Positions 26,259 through 35,688 of a stretch of DNA of 64,000 bases are shown here, piece after piece. Location of the stretch: NCBI RefSeq assembly GCF_003463065.1, contig NZ_QSCM01000002.1, forward strand, positions 248,927 through 312,926, written 5' to 3'. The notes under the pieces are model-generated. The model had not been told where the DNA came from and made no database searches. It saw nothing but the letters and a program-made list of their open reading frames with translations. A program made the position numbers and the translations under genes. Origin of the DNA: Blautia sp. OF03-15BH (GTDB lineage Bacteria; Bacillota; Clostridia; Lachnospirales; Lachnospiraceae). Numbering within the stretch: position 1 is the first letter of the stretch; every line of letters begins with the position of its first letter.

Positions 26259-27365
26259 TTAATATTTTCGTACCTGAAGCCCTACATTCAGAACCAGACC
26301 GATTCCGATACAGAAGCTGACAAGAGATGTCAGCCCGTAGCTTACAAAGGGAAGTGTAAGGCCGGTGTTTGGCATCAGGCCAGTCGTAACACAGATGTTG
26401 ATAAAGCTCTGAAAAAAGATCAAAGCTCCCATTCCGCACCCTACAAGGGTGCCTGGAAGATCTCTTGCATGTCTTCCGATGTTGATACACTCCAAAGCGA
26501 TCAGAAGCTCCAGGATAATAATGATACAACATCCAAGAAAACCAAGCTCCTCACCGGCCACAGCGAAAATAAAGTCTGTCTGGGATTCGGAAATGAAATT
26601 TCCGTTTTTTACTGACGAAACCACATTATTGTCCAGACCTTTTCCGTAAAGCTGTCCGGATCCGATGGCTATGATCGAATTTACCTGCTGTCTGGCAATA
26701 TCCGGATACTCCTCCGGTTTCAGCCACGCCAGGATACGATTTGCCTGATAGCCCTGGAGAACCTGCTGATCCGGCGACAGGATCAGACTCATAAGGAGAA
26801 CCGCCAACGGAACACACGCCACTATTATACCACCAACAATTTTATAACTCAATCCTGATACAAAAAACATTGCACAAAAAAGTAATACAAATACGATGGT
26901 CGTGGAAAGATCCGGTTCCTTCAAAAGCAGGGCTGTCGGAGCTGCCACAAGAAGCAGTGCGATCAGGATCGTTTTGAAGCGGCTGATATCTTCTTCATGT
27001 TTTGAAAAAAACTTGGCAAAAAATGCGATCATCAGGATTTTTACCACATCGGAAGGCTGAAACTGCAGGACTCCTCCCACACGAATCCAACGTGTTGCAC
27101 CACCCACATTTTCACCGGCAAGCAGCACGGCGGCAAGAAGTCCGATACCCACAAAATAAGAAAGCCAGTAAAAATCCAAAACCCAGCTGTAGTCGATCAG
27201 TGAAGTGATCACCATAACCACCAGTCCCAGGATCAGTCCTGCGATCTGTTTTGTCTGCACACTCTCTTTTGCACTTCCGATCACCAGGATTCCTATGACA
27301 GAAAGTGCGATCACCCATATGATCAGTCGAAAATTATAATCCTTTAATCTGTATTGTCTTAGCAT
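26259..27365 (-). CDS. rodA: RodA/FtsW-type peptidoglycan glycosyltransferase
   Basis: 368-aa polytopic membrane protein of the SEDS family with about ten hydrophobic segments. Conserved parts are ATRWIRVGG, FQPSDVVKI, LLLKEPDLSTT and the C-terminal LPFVSYGLTSLVSFCIGIG. It polymerises glycan strands with the class B PBP encoded upstream (mrdA), so RodA is more likely than FtsW. It overlaps minE by 32 bases. Confidence 0.93.
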   Translation of the reverse strand: MLRQYRLKDYNFRLIIWVIALSVIGILVIGSAKESVQTKQIAGLILGLVVMVITSLIDYSWVLDFYWLSYFVGIGLLAAVLLAGENVGGATRWIRVGGVLQFQPSDVVKILMIAFFAKFFSKHEEDISRFKTILIALLLVAAPTALLLKEPDLSTTIVFVLLFCAMFFVSGLSYKIVGGIIVACVPLAVLLMSLILSPDQQVLQGYQANRILAWLKPEEYPDIARQQVNSIIAIGSGQLYGKGLDNNVVSSVKNGNFISESQTDFIFAVAGEELGFLGCCIIIILELLIALECINIGRHARDLPGTLVGCGMGALIFFQSFINICVTTGLMPNTGLTLPFVSYGLTSLVSFCIGIGLVLNVGLQVRKY

Positions 27366-27585
27366 GTTTCACACCCTGTTCTTCTTTGGTCGTTATTTCC
27401 AGGTGTATTGTCATCCTGGTTCTGTCAATTTCCAGATATTTTTCCATAACGGATAAAATCTCCTGTTTCATCAGTTCCACCATCTCCGGTGTACAGTTCA
27501 GTCTGTCTGCCAGAAGCACGGTTGACAGTCTGTCTTTTGCAACACTGCAGGATTGATCCTTGTGCATGAAACTGAATTTTTTCAT
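27334..27585 (-). CDS. minE: Cell division topological specificity factor MinE
   Basis: 83-aa protein. The N-terminal membrane/MinD-binding part contains AKDRLSTVLLADRLNCTPE and the C-terminal dimerisation part contains YLEIDRTRMTIHLE. It stimulates MinD ATPase so that the Min system oscillates. Its 3' end overlaps rodA. Together with minD and minC upstream it forms a complete minCDE set. Confidence 0.93.
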   Translation of the reverse strand: MKKFSFMHKDQSCSVAKDRLSTVLLADRLNCTPEMVELMKQEILSVMEKYLEIDRTRMTIHLEITTKEEQGVKHAKTIQIKGL

Positions 27586-27596
27586 AAAAGCCTCCG

Positions 27597-28391
27597 CTAT
27601 CTGCCTCTGTGAAACAGGCCGGATATTTTTGAGAGAAAGCCCGTTGTCTGTTCAAATTCCAGAAGCGGCACTTCTTCACCGAGTATCCTGCGGCATACAT
27701 TGAAGAAAGCCTGACCTGCCTGCGTATCGTCTCCTGCCAGAGGTTCTCCCTGATTTGTCGAAATGACCACTTCCTCATCATCCGGAACTGCTCCAATGAG
27801 GTTTACTGCAAGAATTTCCACCACATCTTCCACAGACATCATCTCCCCGCGGCGTACCATATCGGGACGGATCCGGTTGATCAGAAGATCAATGTTCCGA
27901 AATTCTGCGGCCTCCAGAAGACCGATGATCCGGTCTGCATCTCGGATAGCGGAAACCTCAGGAGTTGTTACTACAATGGCCCTCTCGGCTCCTGCAATGG
28001 CATTTTTAAATCCCTGCTCGATCCCGGCCGGACAGTCCAGAAGGACATAGTCAAAATGCTCCTTCAGTTCTTCCGTCAGTTTGATCATCTGTTCCGGTGT
28101 CACGGCTGATTTATCCCTGGTCTGGGCAGATGGAAGAAGAGACAGCTCCGGACAGCGCTTGTCTTTGATCAGAGCCTGCTTCAGACGGCAGTTTCCTTCG
28201 ATCACATCTACCATATTATACACAATACGGTTTTCCAGTCCCAGAACCACATCCAGATTCCGAAGACCGATATCGGTATCAATGACCACGGTCTTTTTCT
28301 TCATGCGGGCCAGTCCCATTCCAATGTTTGCTGTGGCAGTGGTCTTTCCAACGCCGCCTTTTCCCGATGTTATCACAATGACTTCACTCAT
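27597..28391 (-). CDS. minD: Septum site-determining ATPase MinD
   Basis: 264-aa ParA/MinD ATPase. The deviant Walker A is SGKGGVGKTTATANIG at residues 8-23, the Walker B region VLLDCPAGIE follows and the C-terminus has an amphipathic membrane helix (FLSKISGLFHR). It recruits MinC to the poles. MSEVIVI at 28391 was chosen as start because GGAGGCAAAACT precedes it; earlier codons are possible. Confidence 0.95.
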   Translation of the reverse strand: MSEVIVITSGKGGVGKTTATANIGMGLARMKKKTVVIDTDIGLRNLDVVLGLENRIVYNMVDVIEGNCRLKQALIKDKRCPELSLLPSAQTRDKSAVTPEQMIKLTEELKEHFDYVLLDCPAGIEQGFKNAIAGAERAIVVTTPEVSAIRDADRIIGLLEAAEFRNIDLLINRIRPDMVRRGEMMSVEDVVEILAVNLIGAVPDDEEVVISTNQGEPLAGDDTQAGQAFFNVCRRILGEEVPLLEFEQTTGFLSKISGLFHRGR

Positions 28392-28453
28392 AGTTTTGCC
28401 TCCGATTTCCATCTCATTCATTTACAGTTCTGGATATCCTTGGTACTTTGCAA

Positions 28454-29131
28454 TTATACGGAAAGTTCGCCCAGTATTTCCTGTGAAATGGGTTTTACAT
28501 AAATATGATCCTCTTTCACATATGCGATCTTCGGATCCAGCTTATATTCCGCATCATCTACCCGTTTTGTGATGGCACTCCGGGCCATTTTATCTGCGAT
28601 CTTGACCTGTATCGGTTTCATGACAAGAGCGGCCACAAAACAGTTCCTGTCACCGGTGGCTCCTGCATAGGCAATTCCTCTGAGAGAACCCAGGACAACG
28701 ATATTTCCTTTTGATGTCACATTGGCGCCCGGGTTTACATCACCGATGATCACAATGCTGTGTTCACTCTCCAGAACCTGTCCGGACCGGAGTGTGCCGC
28801 GATAGAACCAGCCGTCTTCTGCATCTTTTTCCTCCATGGCTTTATCCACCGCCTGATGGAAAAGCAGTTCTTCCTTCCTGTCCTCATCAATGATACAGAG
28901 GATATGAAGCCCGCAGCTGTCAACGATCGTCTCCACCACCTGTTTTTCCTCTGCCTGCGTCAGTGACCGCCCGCGGATGGTCATTGCCATCTTGGCATTT
29001 TTGAAAAATTTTGCAGATTCCTTAAATTTATCTTCGACGTCTTTTATCAATTCCTCAAAGGGAAGATTTTCATCCAGAATAACAATCAGACCGTACTTAT
29101 TGCATTTGATAATCACGGAATTGGTGTTCAT
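28454..29131 (-). CDS. minC: Septum site-determining protein MinC
   Basis: 225-aa inhibitor of FtsZ assembly. The N-terminal domain (about 1-105) binds FtsZ and the C-terminal beta-helix (TLRSGQVLESEHSIVIIGDV, NPGANVTSKGNIVVLGSLRG, AYAGATGDRNCFVAAL) binds MinD. It is in the mre-min operon between mrdA and minD. Confidence 0.93.
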   Translation of the reverse strand: MNTNSVIIKCNKYGLIVILDENLPFEELIKDVEDKFKESAKFFKNAKMAMTIRGRSLTQAEEKQVVETIVDSCGLHILCIIDEDRKEELLFHQAVDKAMEEKDAEDGWFYRGTLRSGQVLESEHSIVIIGDVNPGANVTSKGNIVVLGSLRGIAYAGATGDRNCFVAALVMKPIQVKIADKMARSAITKRVDDAEYKLDPKIAYVKEDHIYVKPISQEILGELSV

Positions 29132-29156
29132 TTTTCTCTGGCCTCCTGCTTTTTGT

Positions 29157-32084
29157 TTAATCCTGGTTACTGCCCTTTGTTACATTTTGAATTGCATTTC
29201 CTGCGGTACCGTCAATGATCGAGTCTTTATCCTTCAGATTGAAATAATAACACATGATGTCTTTTGCCACCAGTGCAGCATTTCTGGAGGAATAACCATT
29301 GGTAATACGGACTGCCATGGAAATCTCAGGATTTTCGTAAGGTGCATATCCGATAAATAATGCATGGTTTGCCTTATCTGTTCTCTGCTGGGCAGTACCG
29401 GTCTTTCCGGCTGCATTGAAATTATACTGCGTCTGCAGATCAGCAAAGATACCGTTTCCATTATTGATCGTCACATCATGCATACCTGCATGGATCGTAT
29501 TCCAGAGGTCAGCCGGAAGCTCCAGCTGATGATGCACGACCGGATCCGGCTCTTCCTGCGTATTTCCGGTGGAATCTGTGATCTTGTCCAGAAGCGTCAG
29601 ATCATAGCAGGTTCCGCTGTTTGCCAGAGTTGTCACATATCTGGCCAGCTGGGAAGTAGTAAACGCATTGTTACTCTGTCCCATAGCAGCACGTGTGGGG
29701 TCAGCAGTCGCGATCTGCGGATCCATCTCACTGATCTCGATACCACTGGTAGAATCAAAGCCATACATTTCTGCGTATTTATTGAGTCGGCTCATATCAC
29801 CTACGTACTCTCCGTCCGCATTCTGACCAAGATAATAACCGACGGTATTAAAATAGAAGTTACAGGAATCACGGATTGCCGTTTCCATGGTTTCCGGACC
29901 ATGGAACCCCCAGCCGTTCGCTGCGGAATAGATCCAGCAGTTGATGGGATTATCTTTTTCCACCAGGTCAAATTTACCGGTACAGTTGATCGTATCGTAA
30001 ATGGAAATGACACCTTCCATGGCACCGGCGGTCGCTGTTACCAGCTTGAAGGTAGAACCGGGCGCCGTTACCTCCTGTGTCGCACGATTGTAGAAGGGGC
30101 TGGATTTATCCGTCCGGAGCTTTTCATAATACTTACTGTCCATGTTGTTCGCCAGAAGATTGTTGTCATAACTGGGATACGTTACACAAGCCAGTACATT
30201 TCCACTATCCGGATCGGTGATGACCACAGAACCGGAACAGGGTTCCAGAGCCAGCTGTGCCGGAGTCAGCTCCAGCTTGTAGATCTTGGAACGGATAAAG
30301 TCGTAGGCTCCCATGGTTCCGGCTGCGAGAGCCGCATAATCATCGTCATTTTTCTCCAGGATCCCCTGATCAAACAGCAAAAGACAAATATCCCTGCCGC
30401 TGAGCTGTTCCTCTTCGATCATATACTTATAAACCTGTCTGGTAAAAGCCTCATCTGTTTTCAGATAGTCAAAAATATAATCTGCCAGAGCATTATAGAT
30501 TTCATCTGAAGCCAGATACTCGGAATCCAGCTGGAGCTTTCCGATATCGATCCAGTCCTTGCTGATGGCATAAGTAAGAAACTCTTTCAGGCTGATGGTC
30601 TCGTCTTCTCTCCAAGCCTTATAAGTCTCATCATTCTTGTCAATGGCATCCGTATCAAGAATACCCGTTCCATCCGCCAGCATATCATTCACAATATAGG
30701 AAGAATATGCCTTCATCTCATCTCTCAGATCCTGATAAGCCGTTGGCTGATCGGAGGTCAGTTCGCTTCGGATCTCAGAAAACACATTATCCTCTTTGGA
30801 GAGAAAAGCCTGATAAACCTGTTTTTCCAGATCACTCGCATCATCAGAAGAAAGATGATCCACATCCAGGATCTGGTTTTCAAAAAGCGCATAGTAAACT
30901 TCATAAACAGGAATCCGGATCTCATCGGAACCGGCACTCTCATTATCCACTTCCTTCGCATCTACCATATTCTGGTAGACGATAGCTGCAATATAGGATT
31001 CCAGAATATCGTAAGCTGTCTTCTGAAGATCGCGGTTGATGGTAAGCTGAATATTGCTTCCTGCTTCCGGGCTGACCTCAGCCTCTTCATCCACCACTTT
31101 ACCCATATTGTCGACATAAACGGTCTGAGAACCCTTTTCTCCCTGAAGTTCCTTTTCGAAATGCTGTTCCAGTCCGGATTTTCCTACAATATCACCGTTT
31201 TTATAGCTTCCGCCGTCTGCATTGAGTGTTTCCATTTCCTCGGCGGAGATCTGACCGGTGTAACCGATCAGAGGGGCAAAATATTTACTGTCCTCATAAA
31301 CACGGACAGAATCTTCTTCGACATCCACGCCCGGATAAAGATCCTTGTTTTCCATGATAAGAGACATGGTCTTTTCGCTCACATCCGTTGCCAGAGTCGC
31401 CGTTACATATTTCTGATAGCTGTTGGCAGCCACAGCACTCCGCATGGCAGCGAGTTTTAAGACTTCTTCGCGGGTGAAACTCTCCGGAAGACCATATGCT
31501 TCCAGCTCGGATCCCTTATAAGAAGAAAGATCCAGTCCGAATTTTTTCGCCGCACACATCTCCTCGATCATCTTTTCCGCAGTGGCATTCTTCTCTTCAT
31601 CCGTCATGGCATCGATGGTCAGTCTTCCATAAATATCAGCCTTGAACCGCTGCAGATTAAACCCGCTTTTTGTAAAATAATAGCTTCCATTGTCATCCAG
31701 GCCGATGGCAAAACTACTGGTGTTGATCTCTTCCCCGTTTTCTTCCAGGATTTTTAAGATCCCGTACATGGAACTGTTCAGCGTCAGATTCTGTTCCTTC
31801 ACGGTATCATAGCTTCCGCTGTCCGCAAAGGTAACCGAATAGGAAAGCCGGTTATATGCCAGTGGATTTCCATCACTGTCCAGAATATTTCCACGGGTAC
31901 TTTTCAGTTCCCTGGTCCGTTTGATCTGCATGGTGAAATCTGTCTGATAGCTTTCTCCGTTTATGATCTGCAGATGGAAAAGCCTCTGGATCAAAATAAA
32001 GGCAAGAATGATAAGCACCAGGATCAGGATCAGGATCCTGGATTTTACCGCCTTTGACAGTGTACTTTTTACGTTATCAAACAA
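29157..32084 (-). CDS. mrdA: Penicillin-binding protein 2-like transpeptidase
   Basis: 975-aa class B PBP. A membrane segment lies at about 15-35 (ILILILVLIILAFILIQRLF), followed by the dimerisation domain and a transpeptidase domain with STFK (about residue 673), SCN (about 738) and KTGT (about 890). It is longer than E. coli PBP2 (633 aa) owing to an insertion of about 300 residues (roughly 370-640), a size seen in clostridial homologues. With RodA and MreCD it builds the side wall. The start at 32084 follows AGGAGTG. Confidence 0.93.
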   Translation of the reverse strand: MFDNVKSTLSKAVKSRILILILVLIILAFILIQRLFHLQIINGESYQTDFTMQIKRTRELKSTRGNILDSDGNPLAYNRLSYSVTFADSGSYDTVKEQNLTLNSSMYGILKILEENGEEINTSSFAIGLDDNGSYYFTKSGFNLQRFKADIYGRLTIDAMTDEEKNATAEKMIEEMCAAKKFGLDLSSYKGSELEAYGLPESFTREEVLKLAAMRSAVAANSYQKYVTATLATDVSEKTMSLIMENKDLYPGVDVEEDSVRVYEDSKYFAPLIGYTGQISAEEMETLNADGGSYKNGDIVGKSGLEQHFEKELQGEKGSQTVYVDNMGKVVDEEAEVSPEAGSNIQLTINRDLQKTAYDILESYIAAIVYQNMVDAKEVDNESAGSDEIRIPVYEVYYALFENQILDVDHLSSDDASDLEKQVYQAFLSKEDNVFSEIRSELTSDQPTAYQDLRDEMKAYSSYIVNDMLADGTGILDTDAIDKNDETYKAWREDETISLKEFLTYAISKDWIDIGKLQLDSEYLASDEIYNALADYIFDYLKTDEAFTRQVYKYMIEEEQLSGRDICLLLFDQGILEKNDDDYAALAAGTMGAYDFIRSKIYKLELTPAQLALEPCSGSVVITDPDSGNVLACVTYPSYDNNLLANNMDSKYYEKLRTDKSSPFYNRATQEVTAPGSTFKLVTATAGAMEGVISIYDTINCTGKFDLVEKDNPINCWIYSAANGWGFHGPETMETAIRDSCNFYFNTVGYYLGQNADGEYVGDMSRLNKYAEMYGFDSTSGIEISEMDPQIATADPTRAAMGQSNNAFTTSQLARYVTTLANSGTCYDLTLLDKITDSTGNTQEEPDPVVHHQLELPADLWNTIHAGMHDVTINNGNGIFADLQTQYNFNAAGKTGTAQQRTDKANHALFIGYAPYENPEISMAVRITNGYSSRNAALVAKDIMCYYFNLKDKDSIIDGTAGNAIQNVTKGSNQD

Positions 32085-32114
32085 AGCTGCCTACACTCCT
32101 TTGTTCTGCTTTGT

Positions 32115-32273
32115 AAAGCGGACCTTCGCAATCCGCTTCGCTACTTGCTCCTGAACGCAGTCGCTTCTCGATCTGTCAGTGGGAGCTTTCAACCCCCACT
32201 GACAGAAGCCTCCCCCTCACCCGCCGCTTAGTGCTCCGCGCACTTAAAGCGAGGGAATGCTTATCTGCGTTCA
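32115..32273. repeat. Structured interspersed element, copy 2
   Basis: Same layout as the copy at 16.4 kb: hairpin AAGCGGA/TCCGCTT, then CGCTACTTGCTC, then a branched structure closed by TGAACGCAG (32152-32160) with CTGCGTTCA (32265-32273). Inside are an 11-bp stem CTGTCAGTGGG/CCCACTGACAG and a second arm CGCTTAGTGC/GCACTTAAAGCG. The right half of the closing stem is the coding end of mreD. It separates mreD from mrdA. Confidence 0.7.
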
Positions 32274-32761
32274 AGTCTTCGGTTCAACAGTAACAACAAC
32301 CGGTATACGACCAGTGTGACCACAACGGTATAGATCATCTCCGGGATGATCACTCTTCTGAGATAGAAGAAAAACTCCACGCGTCCCCGGAGAAGAAACT
32401 GGAACAGATACATGGCTGTACCATAACCGATATCACTCACAGCAATGAGGATAACCGGCATTTTTACATCATCATCGTAAAAAATACGGTAGCAGAAACC
32501 GCAACAGTATCCGATGATCACATAAAGAAGGGCGGTAAAGCCCAGGGCGCTTCCGAAAAACAAGTCCGAAAGGATTCCACCCAGAAAACCCACAAACATT
32601 CCCTCTCTTTTTCCTCTCATCAGACCAAACGACACCGTGAGGATCACCATAAGGTTCGGTGCGACATCTGCCACAGCAAAGGTACTCTGAAAAAGCGTGG
32701 ACTGAAGCAGAAAGCAGAAGAAAATCAGCAGGATCATGATGATCCGTCGTCTTACTCTCAT
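32261..32761 (-). CDS. mreD: Rod shape-determining protein MreD
   Basis: 166-aa membrane protein with about five hydrophobic segments (IIMILLIFFCFLLQSTLF, APNLMVILTVSFGLMRG, GFLGGILSDLFFGSALGF). It partners MreC in the elongasome. The start MRVRRRI at 32761 follows AAAGGAGG; the longer frame has none. The last codons (RRLERR, stop at 32261) overlap the closing stem of a structured repeat. Confidence 0.92.
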   Translation of the reverse strand: MRVRRRIIMILLIFFCFLLQSTLFQSTFAVADVAPNLMVILTVSFGLMRGKREGMFVGFLGGILSDLFFGSALGFTALLYVIIGYCCGFCYRIFYDDDVKMPVILIAVSDIGYGTAMYLFQFLLRGRVEFFFYLRRVIIPEMIYTVVVTLVVYRLLLLLNRRLERR

Positions 32762-32774
32762 ATCGCTTCCTCCT

Positions 32775-33743
32775 TTACTGTCCGTTATCAGCTGTCGTCG
32801 CCTCTTCCGGGGCAGCCGTCTCAGTGCTGTCCTCTGTGCTGTCATTTACCAGACCTTCTGTCTCTTTGCTGACAGCCTTTTTAAGGGAACTCTCTGCACC
32901 GCTCACCGCCTTCTGTTCTTTTATAACAAGAACCTCCCGCAGATGGCGGAAATCCACAGCCGGAGTAATATAACCGGATTTGGTAAGATTGTTGGAGTCC
33001 ATGGAGATCTCACTGATGTAACCGATGAGGATCCCCGGAAGGAAACGGCTGCTGATATCCGATGTGACAACTTTATCTCCAACCGTTACCTTATCCCGGC
33101 TGTCTGTCAGTTTTACCAGATTGACCTTTCCCTCATCGATCAGCCGGAGATCCCCTGCAATGATACAGGTATCCTCTGTCGTAGTCACCATGGCGCTGAC
33201 ATTGCTGTAATCATCAATGATGGAACGTACGATCGCATAATTGGGTCCCACATCTGTGATGATCCCTACCAGACCACCATTGGAAATCACGTTGTTGTTT
33301 ACCTCGATGCCGTCATTGCTTCCTTTATCGATGGTAAATACATTGAACCAGTTATCGGAGTCTCTGGCAATGACTCTGGCACCCACCTTGTCATAATCAT
33401 ACTGGGCACTGAGTTCCAGCTGCTTTTCCAGCCGCTCTTTCTCTTCCCTGTCAGCAAGCAGTTCTGTATTTTCAGCAGTCAGCTGGTCCACCTTTTCCTG
33501 CAGTTCCTGACATCTTGCGGCATAGTCTACATTGTTCTGCAGATAGATGCCTTTATCAGAGATCCAGTTTCCGACCTCATTCATCCCCTTCTGGATCGGC
33601 GTGATCACATAACCACTCACATATTTCAGCGGTCCGACTGACATATCTGATGCCAGGGAAAGAACCACCAGAGCGCAGCAGCCGATACAGAGTGTCACAA
33701 AAATGTATTTACTTTTCTTGGAGTCGTTGATTTTTTTCTTCAT
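32775..33743 (-). CDS. mreC: Rod shape-determining protein MreC
   Basis: 322-aa protein with one membrane segment (about 12-32), a coiled-coil (ELQEKVDQLTAENTELLADREEKERLEKQLEL in parts, about 75-110) and two beta-barrel domains, then a Thr/Glu-rich tail. It scaffolds PBP2/RodA. The second Met of MTMKKKIN was taken as start because AAGGA is then at suitable distance. Confidence 0.93.
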   Translation of the reverse strand: MKKKINDSKKSKYIFVTLCIGCCALVVLSLASDMSVGPLKYVSGYVITPIQKGMNEVGNWISDKGIYLQNNVDYAARCQELQEKVDQLTAENTELLADREEKERLEKQLELSAQYDYDKVGARVIARDSDNWFNVFTIDKGSNDGIEVNNNVISNGGLVGIITDVGPNYAIVRSIIDDYSNVSAMVTTTEDTCIIAGDLRLIDEGKVNLVKLTDSRDKVTVGDKVVTSDISSRFLPGILIGYISEISMDSNNLTKSGYITPAVDFRHLREVLVIKEQKAVSGAESSLKKAVSKETEGLVNDSTEDSTETAAPEEATTADNGQ

Positions 33744-33789
33744 AGTCATTCCTTATACAGACCAGAGAGCTGTCTCTTCTGCTTCCTCC

Positions 33790-34815
33790 TTAAATAAGAT
33801 TTCCTGCAAAATCCTTCAGTGAAAAGGCTGCATTTTTTCGAAGAGCTGAATCGTTCATGATCCGGACAAGTCCCCTGACTGTCGTAAAGATCGGATCGGA
33901 GACATTATAAACCGGAACCTCCAGCTCTTTTTGCATATAGATCGAAAGATTTGGCAAAAGGGAGACACCTCCTGTGAGATAAATGCCGTTTTTCCGGATG
34001 TTTTCCAGAAGCTGCGGCGGGGTTCTCTCCATCGTGGTTTTTACCACTTCCGTGATGGCATCGATCGTATCTACAATGGACACACTGACTGCCAGTGCCG
34101 GAATCGCCACCTGACGGGGCAGCCCAGTCACCGTATGGATCCCGAAAACGCGCATTTCAAGAGCCGGACCGTTCAGAAGATAGGCAAGCTGATTTTTCAG
34201 TGCCTCTGCTGTCTTTCGCCCGATACTCAGCTGGAACTGCTTTTTCACCATATTGATAATGTCCTCATCCAGCGTATGTCCACCCATACGGAGTGTTCTC
34301 TGAATGATCGTTTTTCCTTCGGAAATTACATAGATCTCTGTGCGGTCGCCGCCAAGATTTACTATCATATGACCTTCCGGCGTATCCAGAGGCATACCGA
34401 TACCGGCAGCATCTGCCACACCCTTTTCCACCAGCATCACACGTTTGGCCCGGAGACGTCCGGAAAGGATCTTGTAATAAGCACGCCTTTCCACTTCCGT
34501 GATGTCTGTGGGAGCTGTCATATAAATATTCGGATGATGAGTAAAGACAGTAGAAAAATTTTTCATCAGATGGATCAGAATAGTCTCCTGGCTGCTCCCC
34601 TCGGCCAGTGAACCATTCTGGATCGGACAGCCGGCATAGATGTCTGCCGGAGCTTTTTCATAGATTTCAAAAGCATCCTGCCCGACTCCAATGAGTTCTG
34701 TCCGGTTCCTCACCGCTATCATATTTTTCTCACAAAGAAGTTTTTTCTGGTTTTTATCGCAGATTTTAATCGTATCGCTTCCGAGGTCTACTCCGCAAAT
34801 ACGTTTGAAAGACAT
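33790..34815 (-). CDS. mreB: MreB/Mbl-type actin homologue
   Basis: 341-aa actin-like ATPase. Phosphate loop 1 is GVDLGSDTIKI, a second phosphate loop contains NLGGDRTEIYVIS, and the adenosine motif is IYLTGGVSLLPNL. The sequence is rather diverged from Bacillus MreB, so it may be the MreB-like paralogue used in this family. It polymerises under the membrane and organises side-wall synthesis. It heads the mre-mrd-min cluster. Confidence 0.9.
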   Translation of the reverse strand: MSFKRICGVDLGSDTIKICDKNQKKLLCEKNMIAVRNRTELIGVGQDAFEIYEKAPADIYAGCPIQNGSLAEGSSQETILIHLMKNFSTVFTHHPNIYMTAPTDITEVERRAYYKILSGRLRAKRVMLVEKGVADAAGIGMPLDTPEGHMIVNLGGDRTEIYVISEGKTIIQRTLRMGGHTLDEDIINMVKKQFQLSIGRKTAEALKNQLAYLLNGPALEMRVFGIHTVTGLPRQVAIPALAVSVSIVDTIDAITEVVKTTMERTPPQLLENIRKNGIYLTGGVSLLPNLSIYMQKELEVPVYNVSDPIFTTVRGLVRIMNDSALRKNAAFSLKDFAGNLI

Positions 34816-34856
34816 ATCTGTTCCCCTCTCTTTGCTGCTTTAAAAGCACCGTACAC

Positions 34857-35561
34857 TTATTTTTTATCAAAAAAGCCCTGTTCTCTGAAGCTTATGTACT
34901 TTCGGTCTCCCAGGACCAGATGATCCAAAAGTTCGATCCCGATCATTTCTCCCGCTTTGCTGATGCGAAGCGTCAGCAGAAGATCTTCTTCACTGGGCGT
35001 CGGGTCTCCACTGGGATGATTATGGAGCATGATCACAGATACCGCATGAAAAGCCAGCGCTTTCAGAAAGATTTCCCGCGGCGAAACAAGCGAAGCATTA
35101 ACGGTACCGACAGAAATGACGGCTTCTCCCAGAAAACCGCCCTTCGTATCCAGCATCAGGATCATCATACGCTCCTGCTCCGCATGCCGGAAATCTTCCA
35201 TATAATAATCTGCAATGGACTTCGGGCTGTCAAAAGACAGTTCTTTTCGAAAAGGCTCTTTTGCGATCCTCCTGGAAAGTTCCAGAAGACACTTCAGCTG
35301 GATCGCTTTTACTCTGCCAATCCCCGGAACCTTCATCAGTTCCCGGATGCTCCTGTGATAAAGGTTCAAAAAACCCCCGCCGGAGTCCTCCTGGTTTAAA
35401 AGGAGGCGTGCCAGATCAAGAGAAGAACTTCCCTTTGTCCCTGAGCGCAAAAGAACAGCGAGAAGCTCTGCATCTGTCAGTGCTTCCGCTCCCCTGGTCT
35501 CAAATTTTTCATAAGGCTTTTCCTCTGAGGGCAGATCCTTCATAGTCTTATATTCTATCAT
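34857..35561 (-). CDS. radC: RadC family JAB-domain protein
   Basis: 234-aa protein. The N-terminus has helix-hairpin-helix elements (ALTDAELLAVLLRSG, VPGIGRVKAIQL) and the C-terminal JAMM metalloprotease-like domain has HNHPSGDPTPSEED. Despite its name a DNA repair role is not established. It is the usual neighbour of mreB in Firmicutes. The Met at MKDLPSEEKPYEKFE (35543) is an alternative start. Confidence 0.92.
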   Translation of the reverse strand: MIEYKTMKDLPSEEKPYEKFETRGAEALTDAELLAVLLRSGTKGSSSLDLARLLLNQEDSGGGFLNLYHRSIRELMKVPGIGRVKAIQLKCLLELSRRIAKEPFRKELSFDSPKSIADYYMEDFRHAEQERMMILMLDTKGGFLGEAVISVGTVNASLVSPREIFLKALAFHAVSVIMLHNHPSGDPTPSEEDLLLTLRISKAGEMIGIELLDHLVLGDRKYISFREQGFFDKK

Positions 35562-35688
35562 AAATGCATCTGCTCTCCCGGCAGTCTTCCCCGCAGAAGA
35601 TTTGGCAAAACAAACCTTTATCCCAATATCATATCATAAAAGAAAACGAAAGTACAGAGGAAGGATTCTTAAGAAAGGCATAAGTTTT

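Noticed and set aside
29364..30509. 381-codon frame on the + strand
   Set aside because: Antisense shadow of the mrdA coding region, which has all transpeptidase motifs; no ribosome binding site.
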